A stretch of 64,000 nucleotides of DNA, from contig NC_016946.1 of assembly GCF_000277125.1 (NCBI RefSeq), positions 4,402,001 through 4,466,000 of the forward strand. Reading direction: 5' to 3'. The notes under the pieces were generated by a model, which did not search any database, was not told the DNA's origin, and was given only the letters and a program-made list of their open reading frames with translations. Position numbers and translations under genes: made by a program. Numbering within the stretch: the first letter of the stretch is position 1; every line of letters starts with the position of its first letter. Source of the stretch: Mycobacterium intracellulare ATCC 13950 (GTDB taxonomy: Bacteria; Actinomycetota; Actinomycetes; Mycobacteriales; Mycobacteriaceae). Positions 35,871-46,082 of the stretch are shown here, piece by piece.

Positions 35871-37459
35871 CTGCCCTCGAGGTACCAGCGCCGCTGGCGA
35901 TAGCACAACAGCAACGCACGCTCGCTTTCCAGCAGGATCTGGGCGCGGGCGGTGCGGCCGGACCCTTGACCGGCCCCCTGACCGCCCACGGGCCGGTCGT
36001 CCCACCACCGCTCGTCGACCGGCCAGGGGCCGGCCCACCAGCACAGCCGCTCGTCTCGGCCCTGGCTGATCATGCGGGCGGGGTCGGCGGAGAACAGCCC
36101 GCGGTTGGTCACCCGTATCGGGTTCCCTTGGGTGTCAAGCAATTCCACCGGATCGTCCAGCAACACCGCCGGTGACGGCGCGGGCAGCCGGCCGGGCCAC
36201 GGCAGATCGGGATCGGCCCGCGGCACCGGCTCGCCGCCCAGCGGGATCAGCGTGATGCGCTCGGCCGGCCCGCGACCCCCGGACAGCACCGGCACTCGCA
36301 CCGCCTCCGGACCGAGCAACCCCTGCACCCGCACCAGCGCCCGGCGGGCCCGCAGCCTGTCCTCCTCCCCCAGCCCACCCCAGAGCGGCAACTGCAGCGC
36401 CTCGGCGGATACCACCTCCACCGCCTGCAGCCGCAACAGCGTCACCGCGGCGGTGGGCCGGGGATCGCGCGCGGTGCGATTGCTCAGCCAGCCGTCGAGC
36501 TGCCAGCGCACCCGGTCGGCGGTGGCGTCCTCGGTCAACGGCTCGGCGCACCGCCACACCCGATGGCGTTCTTCGCCGTTGGCGGTGACGGCGTGGATGG
36601 CCAGCCGGGTGCATCCCACGCCGGCGGCCATCAGCGCCTGATGCAGCGTTCCGGCCAGCGAGCGCCCGGCGAACGCCGCGGCATCGACCCGGTCGATCGG
36701 CGGATCGCAGTCCAGCACGGCCTCGAGCTCGGCCGGCGGCTCCCGCCCGGAGGGCGGCCGTTCGGGCTCGCCGCGGGCCAACCGGTGCGCGGTCACCCCG
36801 TCGGCGCCGAACCGGGAGGCCACATCGCTGCGCGACAGCGCGGCGAACTGCCCGATGGTGCGAATCCCCATCCGCCACAACAGGTCCGTCAGCTCTTCCC
36901 GGCCCGGACCGGACAGGCTCGGCTCGGTGGCGAGTTGGCGGATGGACAGGACCGACAAAAACCTCGCGTCGCCTCCCGGCTCGACGACGCGGCCCGCCCG
37001 CGCCGCGAAGACCGCGGTGGACAACTGGTCGGCGATCCCGACCTGACACTCGGCGCCGGCGGCGGCCACGGCATCGATCAGCCGTTCGGCGGCGACGGCC
37101 TCGGACCCGAAATAGCGGGCCGCCCCGCGCACCGGCAACACCAGGAGCCCGGGCCGCAGCACCTCGGCGCGGGGCACCAGGTCGTCCACCGCCGCGATCA
37201 CCGCTTCGAAGAAGCGGGCGTCGCGGTCCGCGTCGGCGGTGGTGACGTGCAGCTGCGGGCACCGGGCCGCCGCCTCCCGGCGTCGCAGCCCCCGGCGCAC
37301 CCCCACCGCGCGGGCGGCCGACGAACAGGCGACCACCCGGTTGGCCAGCGTGACCGCGACCGGCACGGACGCGGGCAGATCCGCGGCCGCCGCCGCCGCG
37401 ACCGCGGGCCAATCCATGCACCAGATCGCCAAAACCCTTGAACCAGAAGGGGTTACCAC
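35861..37459 (-). CDS. imuB: Mutasome protein ImuB (inactive Y-family polymerase-like)
   Basis: A 532-residue Y-family-like protein. It keeps the fold (VLAIWCMDWPAVAAAAAADL, VGVRRGLRRREAAARCP, LLWRMGIRTIGQFAALSRSDVASRFG) but lacks the catalytic acidic residues of true polymerases, as known for ImuB. The beta-clamp-binding motif QLPLWG is present near residue 355. ImuB links DnaE2 and ImuA' to the clamp during SOS mutagenesis. It starts 6 nt after the imuA' stop at a GTG. It corresponds to Rv3394c. Confidence 0.93.
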   Translation of the reverse strand: MVTPSGSRVLAIWCMDWPAVAAAAAADLPASVPVAVTLANRVVACSSAARAVGVRRGLRRREAAARCPQLHVTTADADRDARFFEAVIAAVDDLVPRAEVLRPGLLVLPVRGAARYFGSEAVAAERLIDAVAAAGAECQVGIADQLSTAVFAARAGRVVEPGGDARFLSVLSIRQLATEPSLSGPGREELTDLLWRMGIRTIGQFAALSRSDVASRFGADGVTAHRLARGEPERPPSGREPPAELEAVLDCDPPIDRVDAAAFAGRSLAGTLHQALMAAGVGCTRLAIHAVTANGEERHRVWRCAEPLTEDATADRVRWQLDGWLSNRTARDPRPTAAVTLLRLQAVEVVSAEALQLPLWGGLGEEDRLRARRALVRVQGLLGPEAVRVPVLSGGRGPAERITLIPLGGEPVPRADPDLPWPGRLPAPSPAVLLDDPVELLDTQGNPIRVTNRGLFSADPARMISQGRDERLCWWAGPWPVDERWWDDRPVGGQGAGQGSGRTARAQILLESERALLLCYRQRRWYLEGSYE

Positions 37460-37465
37460 CGGAGT

Positions 37466-38146
37466 TCACCCCGCTCGCGCTTGGGCCGTCACCCGTCGTC
37501 CCGCACACATCCCGCTGACCTGCAGCCGCACCCCGCTGATCCGCCCGAATCCGGGGGCGGGCATTCCCCAGTGCGGGGTGATCTCGTAGCCACAGACCCG
37601 GGCCGCCAGCCGCGTCGGCGCGCCCTGCCAATCGCCGCCGGTGACCAGCAGAGTGCAACCCTTGCTGCGGGCCCGCGCCACCACCGCCCGCGCCCGCGTC
37701 GGCGGCACCCGGTGCCCGCCCAGCCCGAGGACCACCAGATCCATGCCGTCGACGAGCACCGCGGCCACCTCGACCGGATCGGTTCCGGGATCCGGTATCA
37801 CCGCGAGCCGGCTCAGATCCGCCCCCATCTCCGCGGCGGCCAGCAGCCCGATGTCCGGCTGGCCGACGATCGCGGCGTTGCCACCGGCCGCCGTGACCGC
37901 GGCGACCATGCTCAACAACAGCGACCGGGCACCCGAGAGCACCGCCACCGTTCCCCGCGGCAGCGGCGCCGGCAGCAGGTCCGCCAGCCACTGCGGCAGC
38001 GCCAGCTGGGACTCCGAGTCCAGCAGGTCGTCGGGGACGGTCGGCCCGGCCTTTTTCGAGGAGATGCTCGCCATCCGCCGTCGAAGCGATTCGAGCTGCT
38101 CAGCGCGGGTTTCTTCGCGGTGGCTGGAGGCAAAAGCCGCGGTCAT
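37466..38146 (-). CDS. imuA': Mutasome protein ImuA'
   Basis: A 226-residue RecA/SulA-like protein. A degenerate nucleotide-binding region appears as [25 protein letters not shown], without a full Walker A. It interacts with ImuB and is required for DnaE2-dependent mutagenesis (Rv3395c). It is the first gene of the imuA'-imuB operon and has a LexA box 24 nt upstream of its ATG. Confidence 0.92.
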   Translation of the reverse strand: MTAAFASSHREETRAEQLESLRRRMASISSKKAGPTVPDDLLDSESQLALPQWLADLLPAPLPRGTVAVLSGARSLLLSMVAAVTAAGGNAAIVGQPDIGLLAAAEMGADLSRLAVIPDPGTDPVEVAAVLVDGMDLVVLGLGGHRVPPTRARAVVARARSKGCTLLVTGGDWQGAPTRLAARVCGYEITPHWGMPAPGFGRISGVRLQVSGMCAGRRVTAQARAG

Positions 38147-38170
38147 GACCTAGCCTCCTTCACCGGGCGT

Positions 38171-38186
38171 TCGAAAGTATGTTCGA
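38171..38186. promoter_or_regulatory. LexA (SOS) box of imuA'-imuB
   Basis: TCGAAAGTATGTTCGA is a LexA palindrome 24 nt upstream of imuA'. It differs from the dnaE2 box at 25855 by one base. It is also 50 nt upstream of a divergent plus-strand ORF start at 38237, so it may serve both directions. Confidence 0.92.
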
Positions 38187-38236
38187 AGTAAACACCGGCC
38201 CTCTGACAACCGTCAAGCAACGTGAGGGGCTGCTTT

Positions 38237-38427
38237 ATGCGCTCGGTGCCGGTGTGGCTGATGGTGTTTTCGGGCGTGATTTTTTCGGCGGCAACGCCCA
38301 CTCCGTCGACGCTGAACCATGCCAACCGGCCGGCCGCCACGGCCCCGGGCACGGGGCCGGCGTCGCCGCACGTCGCGCCCTACAAGTCCCATCGGCCACA
38401 CCAGACCCTGGCGGAGGGCGCAGTGCG
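38237..38427 (+). pseudogene. Remnant of a divergent SOS-linked gene, possibly with transposase residue
   Basis: An ORF begins at ATG 38237 with AGGGG 7 nt upstream, divergent from imuA' across the LexA box, where M. tuberculosis has the SOS-induced membrane protein gene Rv3395A. The first 25 residues (MRSVPVWLMVFSGVIFSAAT) look like a signal or membrane segment. After residue 45 the frame reads HVAPYKSHRPHQTLAEG, reminiscent of the YNxHRPHxxL end of retroviral-type transposases. The frame stays open to 38815, but beyond 38427 it runs through a palindrome and antisense to guaA without plausible protein character. I take it as a truncated or fused remnant; the end given is a judgement. Confidence 0.4.
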
Positions 38428-38503
38428 TGTGCCCACCTCCGAGCGACAACACGTTTTCGCTGGTCATGGGCCCGCCCGAGATTGTCGCTCGGAGGTGGGC
38501 ACA
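38428..38503. repeat. 76-bp element with 22-bp perfect terminal inverted repeats
   Basis: The left arm 38428-38449 (starting TGTGCCCACCTCCGAG) and right arm 38482-38503 (ending CTCGGAGGTGGGCACA) are perfect inverted copies of 22 bp around a 32-nt centre. It could be a small MITE-like insertion or a very strong hairpin. It lies in the noncoding stretch between imuA' and guaA. Confidence 0.8.
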
Positions 38504-38703
38504 ACGCCTGTCCACCCGCGCAGCGACGCGTGTGGCGCCTGTTACCCATGTTGTGCGGCATCACTCGGCGGCCGCATCTCCCGCTCGCGCATCTTGTCCA
38601 GGAGGCGGACCTTCCGGCGGAAGCTCAGCGGGCACGCCGAGCAGCCGGGTGATCACTTCCACCGGAAACAACGCCGAAAAGTCCTGCACCCACGCGAGGG
38701 CGA

Positions 38704-40314
<1,611 letters not shown>

Positions 40315-40436
40315 GCAGGCGAGTCTAGTGGCCGCCTGCGCCGCCGCCGCCCGAGAGGCCCACGGCGAAAACGCGGTGCGTAACGCGCCGCCGCGGCGAA
40401 TTCTATGCCTTTGGCATGAGGTCGGCGGTCGAGTAT

Positions 40437-40457
40437 TGATAACGACAATCATTTTCA
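40437..40457. promoter_or_regulatory. Candidate Zur box upstream of the PPE gene
   Basis: TGATAACGACAATCATTTTCA is an A/T-rich dyad in a GC-rich context. Read on the other strand, its core is TGAAAATGATTGTCG, matching the actinobacterial Zur consensus TGAAAATGATTTTCA at 13 of 15 positions. Zur represses zinc-starvation genes when zinc is plentiful. The site is about 50 nt before the first ORF of the PPE unit. Identification is by recalled consensus. Confidence 0.7.
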
Positions 40458-40505
40458 ATTGACTGGTCGAGGATCTGCACACTGCCCAGCCCAGGAGTTG
40501 CCGTG

Positions 40506-40568
40506 ATGACGTTGCCCGCCGCAAGCGCGCCGCCGATGGCCGACCGCCGACGAGGCGTCCGGCGATGA
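40506..40568 (+). CDS. 20-residue ORF translationally coupled to the PPE gene
   Basis: ATG at 40506 has AGGAG at 40493-40497 (8-nt spacing), the only strong Shine-Dalgarno of this unit. The product starts [10 protein letters not shown] and is Arg-rich at the end. Its TGA overlaps the PPE ATG (ATGA, 40565-40568). In ESX-3 loci a PE gene, whose product starts MTL, precedes the PPE; this ORF may be a PE remnant or a small leader that loads ribosomes onto the PPE cistron. No function is known. Confidence 0.55.
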   Translation: MTLPAASAPPMADRRRGVRR

Positions 40569-42157
40569 CCGCGCCGGTGTGGATGGCGTCCCCGCCCGAG
40601 GTGCACTCGGCGTTGCTCAGCAGCGGACCGGGGCCGGCGTCGCTGTTCGCCGCGGCGGCGGCGTGGAGCTCAATGAGCGCCGAATACGCCTCGGCCGCAG
40701 AAGAACTCGGCGCGCTGTTGACGTCGACGCAGGCCGGGGCATGGCAGGGGCCCAGCGCCGAATCCTACGTCGCCGCGCACGCCCCGTACCTGGCGTGGTT
40801 GACACAGGCCAGCGCGCACAGCGCCGCGGCGGCCGCCCAGCACGAGGCGGCGGGCACCGCCTACACCGCCGCGCTGGCGGCGATGCCGACCCTGCCGGAG
40901 CTGACCACCAACCACGTCGTCCACGGTGCCCTGGTGGCGACGAATTTCTTTGGGATCAACACCATTCCGATCGCGGTCAACGAGGCCGACTATGCGCGGA
41001 TGTGGGTCCAGGCCGCCGGCACGATGGCGACCTATGAAGCCGTCTCCACGGCGACGGTGGCGGCCGTACCGCCGACCGACCCGGCACCGCCGATCCTGAA
41101 GTCCGAGGCCACCGCGCAACACGACCACGAGGAGGACGACGACCACCACGACCACGAGCACGGGTTCGACAGCCCGCTCAACCAGTTCGTCGCCCAGATC
41201 CTGCGGCTGTTCGGCCTCGACTGGGATCCGGTCGAGGGGACCCTCAACGGCCTGCCCTACGAGGCCTACACCAACCCCGGGGACCTGATGTGGTGGGTGG
41301 TCCGGGCCCTCGAACTGTTTTCCGATTTCCAGCAGTTCGGGGCCCTGTTGCAGGAGAACCCGGCGGCGGCCTTCGAGTTCATCACGCAACTCGTGCTGCT
41401 CGACTGGCCGACACACCTGGCCCAGCTCGCCAGTTGGCTCCCGACGCAGCCCCAGTTGCTGTTGCTGCCGATGCTCGTCGCCGCGGCCCCCTTCGGGGCG
41501 CTGGCCGGCTTTGCCGGCCTGGCCGCGCCGGCCCCCCCGGCCGCGCCCGCCGCGGTGCCGGCCGCCCCCGCCCCAGCCGCACCCCCGAGCCTGCCGGCTG
41601 CGCCCGCCATGAGCCCCGTCACCGCGCCAGCCGCGGCCGCCGCGCCGGCACCCGCGCCCGCGCCCGCGCCCTCGGCCGCCACGGTGGCCAGCCCGGCGCC
41701 GCCCGCGCCGCCAGCCGCCGGCACCGTCCCGTTCGTGCCCCCGTACGCCCTCGCGCCTCCCGGCATCGGTTTCGGTTCGGGGATGAGCGCGGGCGCCGCC
41801 GCCGGCGCGAAAAAGAAGGCGCCCGAACCCGATTCGGCCGCGGCCGTCGCGGCCGCGGCCGCGCGGGAGGCGGCGCGCAACCGCCGGCGCCGGCGGGCGC
41901 GGCAGCGCGCCCATGGCGACGAGTTCATGGACATGAACGTCGACGTCGATCCGGACTGGAACGAGCCGGAGACGACGGCGTCGCACGGCGGCGCCGGAAA
42001 CCTGGGCTTCGCCGGCACGGCACGCAAGGAACCCGTCGCCGCGGCGGGCCTGACCACCCTGGCGGCCGACGAATTCGGCGACGCACCCCGCATGCCGATG
42101 GTGCCGGGCACCTGGCCCCCGGGCGACGGCAAGGGGGCGCCCGGCAGCGGGGGCTGA
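40565..42157 (+). CDS. PPE family protein, PPE3-like (PPW C-terminus) with His-rich loop
   Basis: A 530-residue PPE protein. The PPE domain (1-175) starts [18 protein letters not shown] with PPE at 10-12 and [20 protein letters not shown] around residue 60. Residues 186-199 are a dense [14 protein letters not shown] segment expected to bind metal. A hydrophobic/Pro-Ala-rich middle follows. The C-terminal [25 protein letters not shown] and [10 protein letters not shown] are the PPW-type tail of PPE3 (Rv0280), an ESX-3-associated protein under Zur control. No PE or esx genes are adjacent. Export by ESX-3 is inferred from subgroup. Confidence 0.88.
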   Translation: MTAPVWMASPPEVHSALLSSGPGPASLFAAAAAWSSMSAEYASAAEELGALLTSTQAGAWQGPSAESYVAAHAPYLAWLTQASAHSAAAAAQHEAAGTAYTAALAAMPTLPELTTNHVVHGALVATNFFGINTIPIAVNEADYARMWVQAAGTMATYEAVSTATVAAVPPTDPAPPILKSEATAQHDHEEDDDHHDHEHGFDSPLNQFVAQILRLFGLDWDPVEGTLNGLPYEAYTNPGDLMWWVVRALELFSDFQQFGALLQENPAAAFEFITQLVLLDWPTHLAQLASWLPTQPQLLLLPMLVAAAPFGALAGFAGLAAPAPPAAPAAVPAAPAPAAPPSLPAAPAMSPVTAPAAAAAPAPAPAPAPSAATVASPAPPAPPAAGTVPFVPPYALAPPGIGFGSGMSAGAAAGAKKKAPEPDSAAAVAAAAAREAARNRRRRRARQRAHGDEFMDMNVDVDPDWNEPETTASHGGAGNLGFAGTARKEPVAAAGLTTLAADEFGDAPRMPMVPGTWPPGDGKGAPGSGG

Positions 42158-42186
42158 CTCCGTCGTCGACGAAATCACCTGCGGCA

Positions 42187-42204
42187 CAGCGCGTTAACGC
42201 GTTG
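42187..42204. promoter_or_regulatory. Palindromic operator candidate before the phosphoglucomutase-GH65 operon
   Basis: CAGCGCGTTAACGCGTTG has a perfect 12-bp core palindrome CGCGTTAACGCG (42190-42201) and two further matching pairs of three outside it. It lies about 140 nt before the operon start and overlaps a possible -35 TTGACC at 42202-42207. Symmetry and position suggest a sugar-responsive repressor site; the regulator is not in the window. Confidence 0.45.
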
Positions 42205-42340
42205 ACCGGCGACCGGCCGTCCCCGCAGGCATCCGCCCCGCCGCGGCGGCGGACACCGAAACGCTGGCGGCACGCATGGCGGACATGGTGGAGTGGGTAT
42301 CGGTCAACCAGCCCCCGAGACCAGAAAGCGAGGACCGCCG

Positions 42341-43090
42341 GTGAGCTCAGAGCTGGGTCTGCCAGAAAAGGTGCGCGCCTGCCTGTTCGACCTCGACGGC
42401 GTGCTCACCGACACCGCCAGTGTGCACACCAAGGCGTGGAAGGCGATGTTCGACGCCTACCTGTCCGACCGGGCCCAGCGCACCGGCGACGAATTCGTCC
42501 CCTTCGACGCGGCCGCGGACTACCGCAAGTACGTGGACGGCAAGAAACGCGAGGACGGGGTCCGGTCGTTTCTGGAAAGCCGCGGCATCGAACTGCCCGA
42601 CGGCAGCCCCGATGACCCCGATGACGCCGAGACCGTCTACGGCCTGGGCAACCGCAAGAACGACATGTTCCAGAAGGTCCTCAAGCAGGACGGCGTCAAG
42701 GTATTCGACGGTTCGCGGCGCTACCTCGAGGCGGCGTCGGCCGCGGGCCTCGGCATCGCGGTGGTGTCCTCGAGCGCCAACACCCGCGACGTCCTCGAGG
42801 TCACCGGGCTGGACCGGTTCGTGCAAAAGCGGGTGGACGGCATCACCCTGCGCCAGGAACACATCGCCGGCAAGCCGGCGCCCGACTCCTACCTGCGCGG
42901 GGCGCAACTGCTCGACGTCCCCGCCGAGGCGGCGGCCGTGTTCGAAGACGCCTTGTCGGGGGTGGCCGCCGGCCGGGCCGGTAACTTCGGTTTCGTGATA
43001 GGTGTCGACAGGGTGGGCCAAGCCGAGGACTTACGCCGCAACGGCGCGGACGTGGTGGTCAGCGACCTCGCCGAGTTGCTGCAGTCATGA
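42341..43090 (+). CDS. HAD-family beta-phosphoglucomutase
   Basis: A 249-residue HAD hydrolase of the beta-phosphoglucomutase group: [16 protein letters not shown] (nucleophile and acid/base Asp), [12 protein letters not shown], and [15 protein letters not shown] then [25 protein letters not shown]. The enzyme turns beta-glucose-1-phosphate into glucose-6-phosphate. GTG at 42341 is chosen for the GAGGA 6 nt upstream; a GTG at 42293 would add 16 unconserved residues. It overlaps the GH65 gene by ATGA, matching Rv3400-Rv3401. Confidence 0.9.
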   Translation: MSSELGLPEKVRACLFDLDGVLTDTASVHTKAWKAMFDAYLSDRAQRTGDEFVPFDAAADYRKYVDGKKREDGVRSFLESRGIELPDGSPDDPDDAETVYGLGNRKNDMFQKVLKQDGVKVFDGSRRYLEAASAAGLGIAVVSSSANTRDVLEVTGLDRFVQKRVDGITLRQEHIAGKPAPDSYLRGAQLLDVPAEAAAVFEDALSGVAAGRAGNFGFVIGVDRVGQAEDLRRNGADVVVSDLAELLQS

Positions 43091-45453
43091 TCACCGACGA
43101 AGCGTTTCCCGTTGACCCGTGGCACGTTCGCGAAACCCAGCTCGACCTCAACCTGCTGGCCCAGTCGGAATCCCTGTTCACCCTGTCCAACGGGCACATC
43201 GGGCTGCGCGGCAACCTCGACGAGGGCGAGCCCTACGGCCTGCCGGGCACCTACCTGAACTCCTTCTACGAGATCCGGCCGCTGCCCTACGCCGAAGCCG
43301 GCTACGGCTACCCGGAAGCCGGCCAGACGCTGGTCGACGTCACCAACGGCAAGATCATCCGGTTGCTGGTCGAGGACGAGCCCTTCGACGTGCGCTACGG
43401 CGAACTGATCTCTCACGAGCGCGATCTCGACCTGCGCGCCGGGACGCTGACGAGAACCGCGCACTGGCGCTCGCCCGCGGGCAAAGAGGTCAAGGTGGTC
43501 ACCACCCGGCTGGTCTCGCTGCCGCACCGCGGCCTGGCCGCCATCGAGTACGTCGTGGAAGCGGTCGGCGAATTCGTGCGGGTCACGGTGCAGTCCGAAC
43601 TGGTCACCAACGAGGACCAGCCGCAGACCTCCGGCGACCCGCGCGTGTCGGCCATCCTGGAGAACCCGCTCGAAGAGGTCGCCCACGAAAACACCGATAC
43701 GGGCGCGGTTCTCATGCACCGCACCCGTAGCAGCGCGCTGATGATGGCCGCCGGAATGGATCACGAGGTCGAGGTTCCCGGCCGCGTCGAGGTCAGCACC
43801 GATGCGCGGGCCGATCTGGCGCGAACCACCGTGATCTGCGGGCTGCGCGAGGGACAGAAGTTGCGCATCGTCAAATACCTGGCCTACGGCTGGTCGAGCA
43901 TGCGCTCGCGTCCGGCGCTGCGCGACCAGGTCGCGGCCGCGCTGCACGGCGGCCGCTACAGCGGATGGCAGGGGCTGCTGGATTCGCAACGGAAGTATCT
44001 GGACAACTTCTGGGACTGCGCGGACGTCGAGGTCGAGGGCGACCCCGAATCCCAGCAGGCGGTGCGCTTCGGGCTCTTCCACCTGCTGCAGGCCAGCGCC
44101 CGCGCCGAACGCCGCGCCATCGCGGCCAAGGGACTCACCGGAACCGGCTACGACGGGCACGCCTTCTGGGACACCGAGGGTTACGTGCTGCCGGTGCTGA
44201 CCTACACCGCGCCGCACACCGTGGCCGACGCGCTGAAGTGGCGGGCCTCCACCCTGGATCTGGCCAAGGAGCGGGCGGCCGAACTGGGCCTGGAGGGCGC
44301 CGCCTTCCCGTGGCGGACCATCCGCGGGCAGGAGTGCTCGGCATACTGGCCGGCCGGCACGGCGGCCTGGCACATCAACGCCGACATCGCGATGGCCTTC
44401 GAGCGCTACCGCATCGTCACCGGCGACGACGAGCTGGAAGCCGATTGCGGCCTGAAGGTGCTGGTCGAGACAGCCCGGCTGTGGCTCTCGCTCGGCCATC
44501 ACGACCGGCACGGCGTCTGGCACCTGGACGGTGTCACCGGCCCCGACGAGTACACCGCGGTCGTCCGCGACAACGCCTTCACCAACCTGATGGCCGCGCA
44601 CAACCTGCACACCGCTGCCGACGCGTGCAACCGCCATCCCGACGCGGCCAAGGCGCTGGGGGTCACCACCGAGGAGGCGGCCGCGTGGCGCGATGCCGCC
44701 GACGCCGCCCACATCCCCTATGACGACGGGCTCGGGGTCCATCAGCAGTGCGAGGGGTTCACCACCTACGCCGAATGGGACTTCGAGAAGAACACCACCT
44801 ACCCGCTGCTGCTGCACGAGGCCTACGTCCGGCTCTATCCCGCGCAGGTGATCAAGCAGGCCGACCTGGTGCTGGCGATGCACTGGCAGAGCCACGCGTT
44901 CACCCCCGAACAGAAGGCCCGCAACGTCGACTACTACGAGCCGCGCATGGTGCGCGACTCGTCGCTGTCGGCCTGCACCCAGGCGGTGATGTGCGCCGAG
45001 GTCGGGCATCTGGAGCTGGCCCACGACTACGCCTACGAGGCCGCCCTGATCGACCTGCGCGATCTGCACCACAACACCCGCGACGGCCTGCACATGGCCT
45101 CGCTCGCCGGCGCCTGGACCGCGCTGGTGGCCGGGTTCGGCGGCCTGCGCGACGACGAGGGCATGCTGTCATTGGATCCCGCTCTGCCGGACGGGATTTC
45201 GCGGTTGCGATTCCGGCTGCGGTGGCGCGACTTCCGGGTCACCATCGACGTCAACCACGTCGATGTCACGTACACGCTGCGCGACGGGCCCGGCGGCGAG
45301 CTGACCATCCGGCACGCCGGCGAGGACCTCGAGCTGAGCACCGAATCCCCGACGACGGTCGCCGTGCGTCCCCGCAAGCCGCTCCTGCCGCCGCCGCAGC
45401 AGCCGCTGGGGCGCGCGCCCATGCACCGGCGGGTGCTGTCGCGGCCTCACTGA
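43087..45453 (+). CDS. GH65 family disaccharide phosphorylase
   Basis: A 788-residue glycoside hydrolase family 65 protein with an N-terminal beta-sandwich, (alpha/alpha)6 barrel and small C-terminal domain. The catalytic acid is the Glu of [20 protein letters not shown]; the phosphate-site [14 protein letters not shown] and [11 protein letters not shown] segments are present. GH65 enzymes phosphorolyse maltose, trehalose or kojibiose to beta-glucose-1-phosphate, the substrate of the coupled beta-phosphoglucomutase. Which disaccharide is used cannot be told. It corresponds to Rv3401. Confidence 0.9.
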   Translation: MITDEAFPVDPWHVRETQLDLNLLAQSESLFTLSNGHIGLRGNLDEGEPYGLPGTYLNSFYEIRPLPYAEAGYGYPEAGQTLVDVTNGKIIRLLVEDEPFDVRYGELISHERDLDLRAGTLTRTAHWRSPAGKEVKVVTTRLVSLPHRGLAAIEYVVEAVGEFVRVTVQSELVTNEDQPQTSGDPRVSAILENPLEEVAHENTDTGAVLMHRTRSSALMMAAGMDHEVEVPGRVEVSTDARADLARTTVICGLREGQKLRIVKYLAYGWSSMRSRPALRDQVAAALHGGRYSGWQGLLDSQRKYLDNFWDCADVEVEGDPESQQAVRFGLFHLLQASARAERRAIAAKGLTGTGYDGHAFWDTEGYVLPVLTYTAPHTVADALKWRASTLDLAKERAAELGLEGAAFPWRTIRGQECSAYWPAGTAAWHINADIAMAFERYRIVTGDDELEADCGLKVLVETARLWLSLGHHDRHGVWHLDGVTGPDEYTAVVRDNAFTNLMAAHNLHTAADACNRHPDAAKALGVTTEEAAAWRDAADAAHIPYDDGLGVHQQCEGFTTYAEWDFEKNTTYPLLLHEAYVRLYPAQVIKQADLVLAMHWQSHAFTPEQKARNVDYYEPRMVRDSSLSACTQAVMCAEVGHLELAHDYAYEAALIDLRDLHHNTRDGLHMASLAGAWTALVAGFGGLRDDEGMLSLDPALPDGISRLRFRLRWRDFRVTIDVNHVDVTYTLRDGPGGELTIRHAGEDLELSTESPTTVAVRPRKPLLPPPQQPLGRAPMHRRVLSRPH

Positions 45454-46022
45454 GTGTCGGCGGGCCCGAGCATCCGCTCCACTTCGGCGCCCACCGCGGC
45501 GCGCAATTCGGCGTCGGTCAGCTCTTCGATCCCGGTCGCCGAGCGCAGGACCGGCGCGAACAACCGCCAACCAAATTGCAGGGCAAGGGCATTGGCGACG
45601 GCGAGCCTCGCCTTGACCTCGTCGTCGTAGAGCGGCCGCACCCCGTCGAGCAGGGTGGCGATGTTGGGGAAGCGCTTCTGCAGCTGGCCCGCCGGATAGC
45701 CGTCGAGCACGGTGCGGGCCATCACCCGCATCTGGCGGTCCAGGGAGCGCTGCACCACCTCGGCGGGGGTGTCGGTCTCCAGCTGGGCGCTCAGGTCGGC
45801 CCCGAGGTGGTCGAGCACGGCGCCGACGAGTTGTTCCTTGGTGCCGAAGTGCCGGAAAACCAGCCCGTGGTTGACGCCTGCCCGCGCGGCGATGTCGCGG
45901 ATGGAGGTCGCCGCCGGGCCGCGCTCGGCGAAGAGCTCGGTGGCGGCCTCCAGGATCGCCGCGGCCACTTCCGCCCGCCCGGTCGGGGGTTTCCCGCGGC
46001 CTCTTGCGGACGTTGTAGTCAT
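45447..46022 (-). CDS. TetR family transcriptional regulator
   Basis: A 191-residue TetR repressor. The N-terminal helix-turn-helix is AAILEAATELFAERGPAATSIRDIAARAGVNHGLVFRHFGTKEQL (about 20-64). Two perfect palindromes in the divergent promoter, one covering its own start codon, are the likely operators. It corresponds to Rv3405c, known to control the neighbouring dioxygenase gene. It overlaps the convergent GH65 gene by 7 nt. Confidence 0.92.
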   Translation of the reverse strand: MTTTSARGRGKPPTGRAEVAAAILEAATELFAERGPAATSIRDIAARAGVNHGLVFRHFGTKEQLVGAVLDHLGADLSAQLETDTPAEVVQRSLDRQMRVMARTVLDGYPAGQLQKRFPNIATLLDGVRPLYDDEVKARLAVANALALQFGWRLFAPVLRSATGIEELTDAELRAAVGAEVERMLGPADTQ

Positions 46023-46031
46023 CTGACTACA
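46014..46031. promoter_or_regulatory. TetR operator 1, over the repressor start codon
   Basis: TGTAGTCATCTGACTACA is a perfect palindrome of 8-bp arms and a 2-bp centre. The repressor ATG (46020-46022) lies inside it, so binding would block its own expression. Confidence 0.85.
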
Positions 46032-46040
46032 CTACCAAAC

Positions 46041-46056
46041 GTAGTCACTTGACTAC
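46041..46056. promoter_or_regulatory. TetR operator 2, before the dioxygenase gene
   Basis: GTAGTCACTTGACTAC repeats the GTAGTCA/TGACTAC arms of operator 1. The two centres are 26 bp apart, about two and a half helical turns. It lies 26 nt before the dioxygenase ATG. Confidence 0.85.
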
Positions 46057-46082
46057 ACCCGTTTTGACTCAAGGAACACGAC

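Noticed and set aside
38179..38652. Plus-strand ORF in another frame between imuA' and guaA
   Set aside because: It starts inside the LexA box, crosses the 76-bp palindrome and shows no domain; treated as noncoding.
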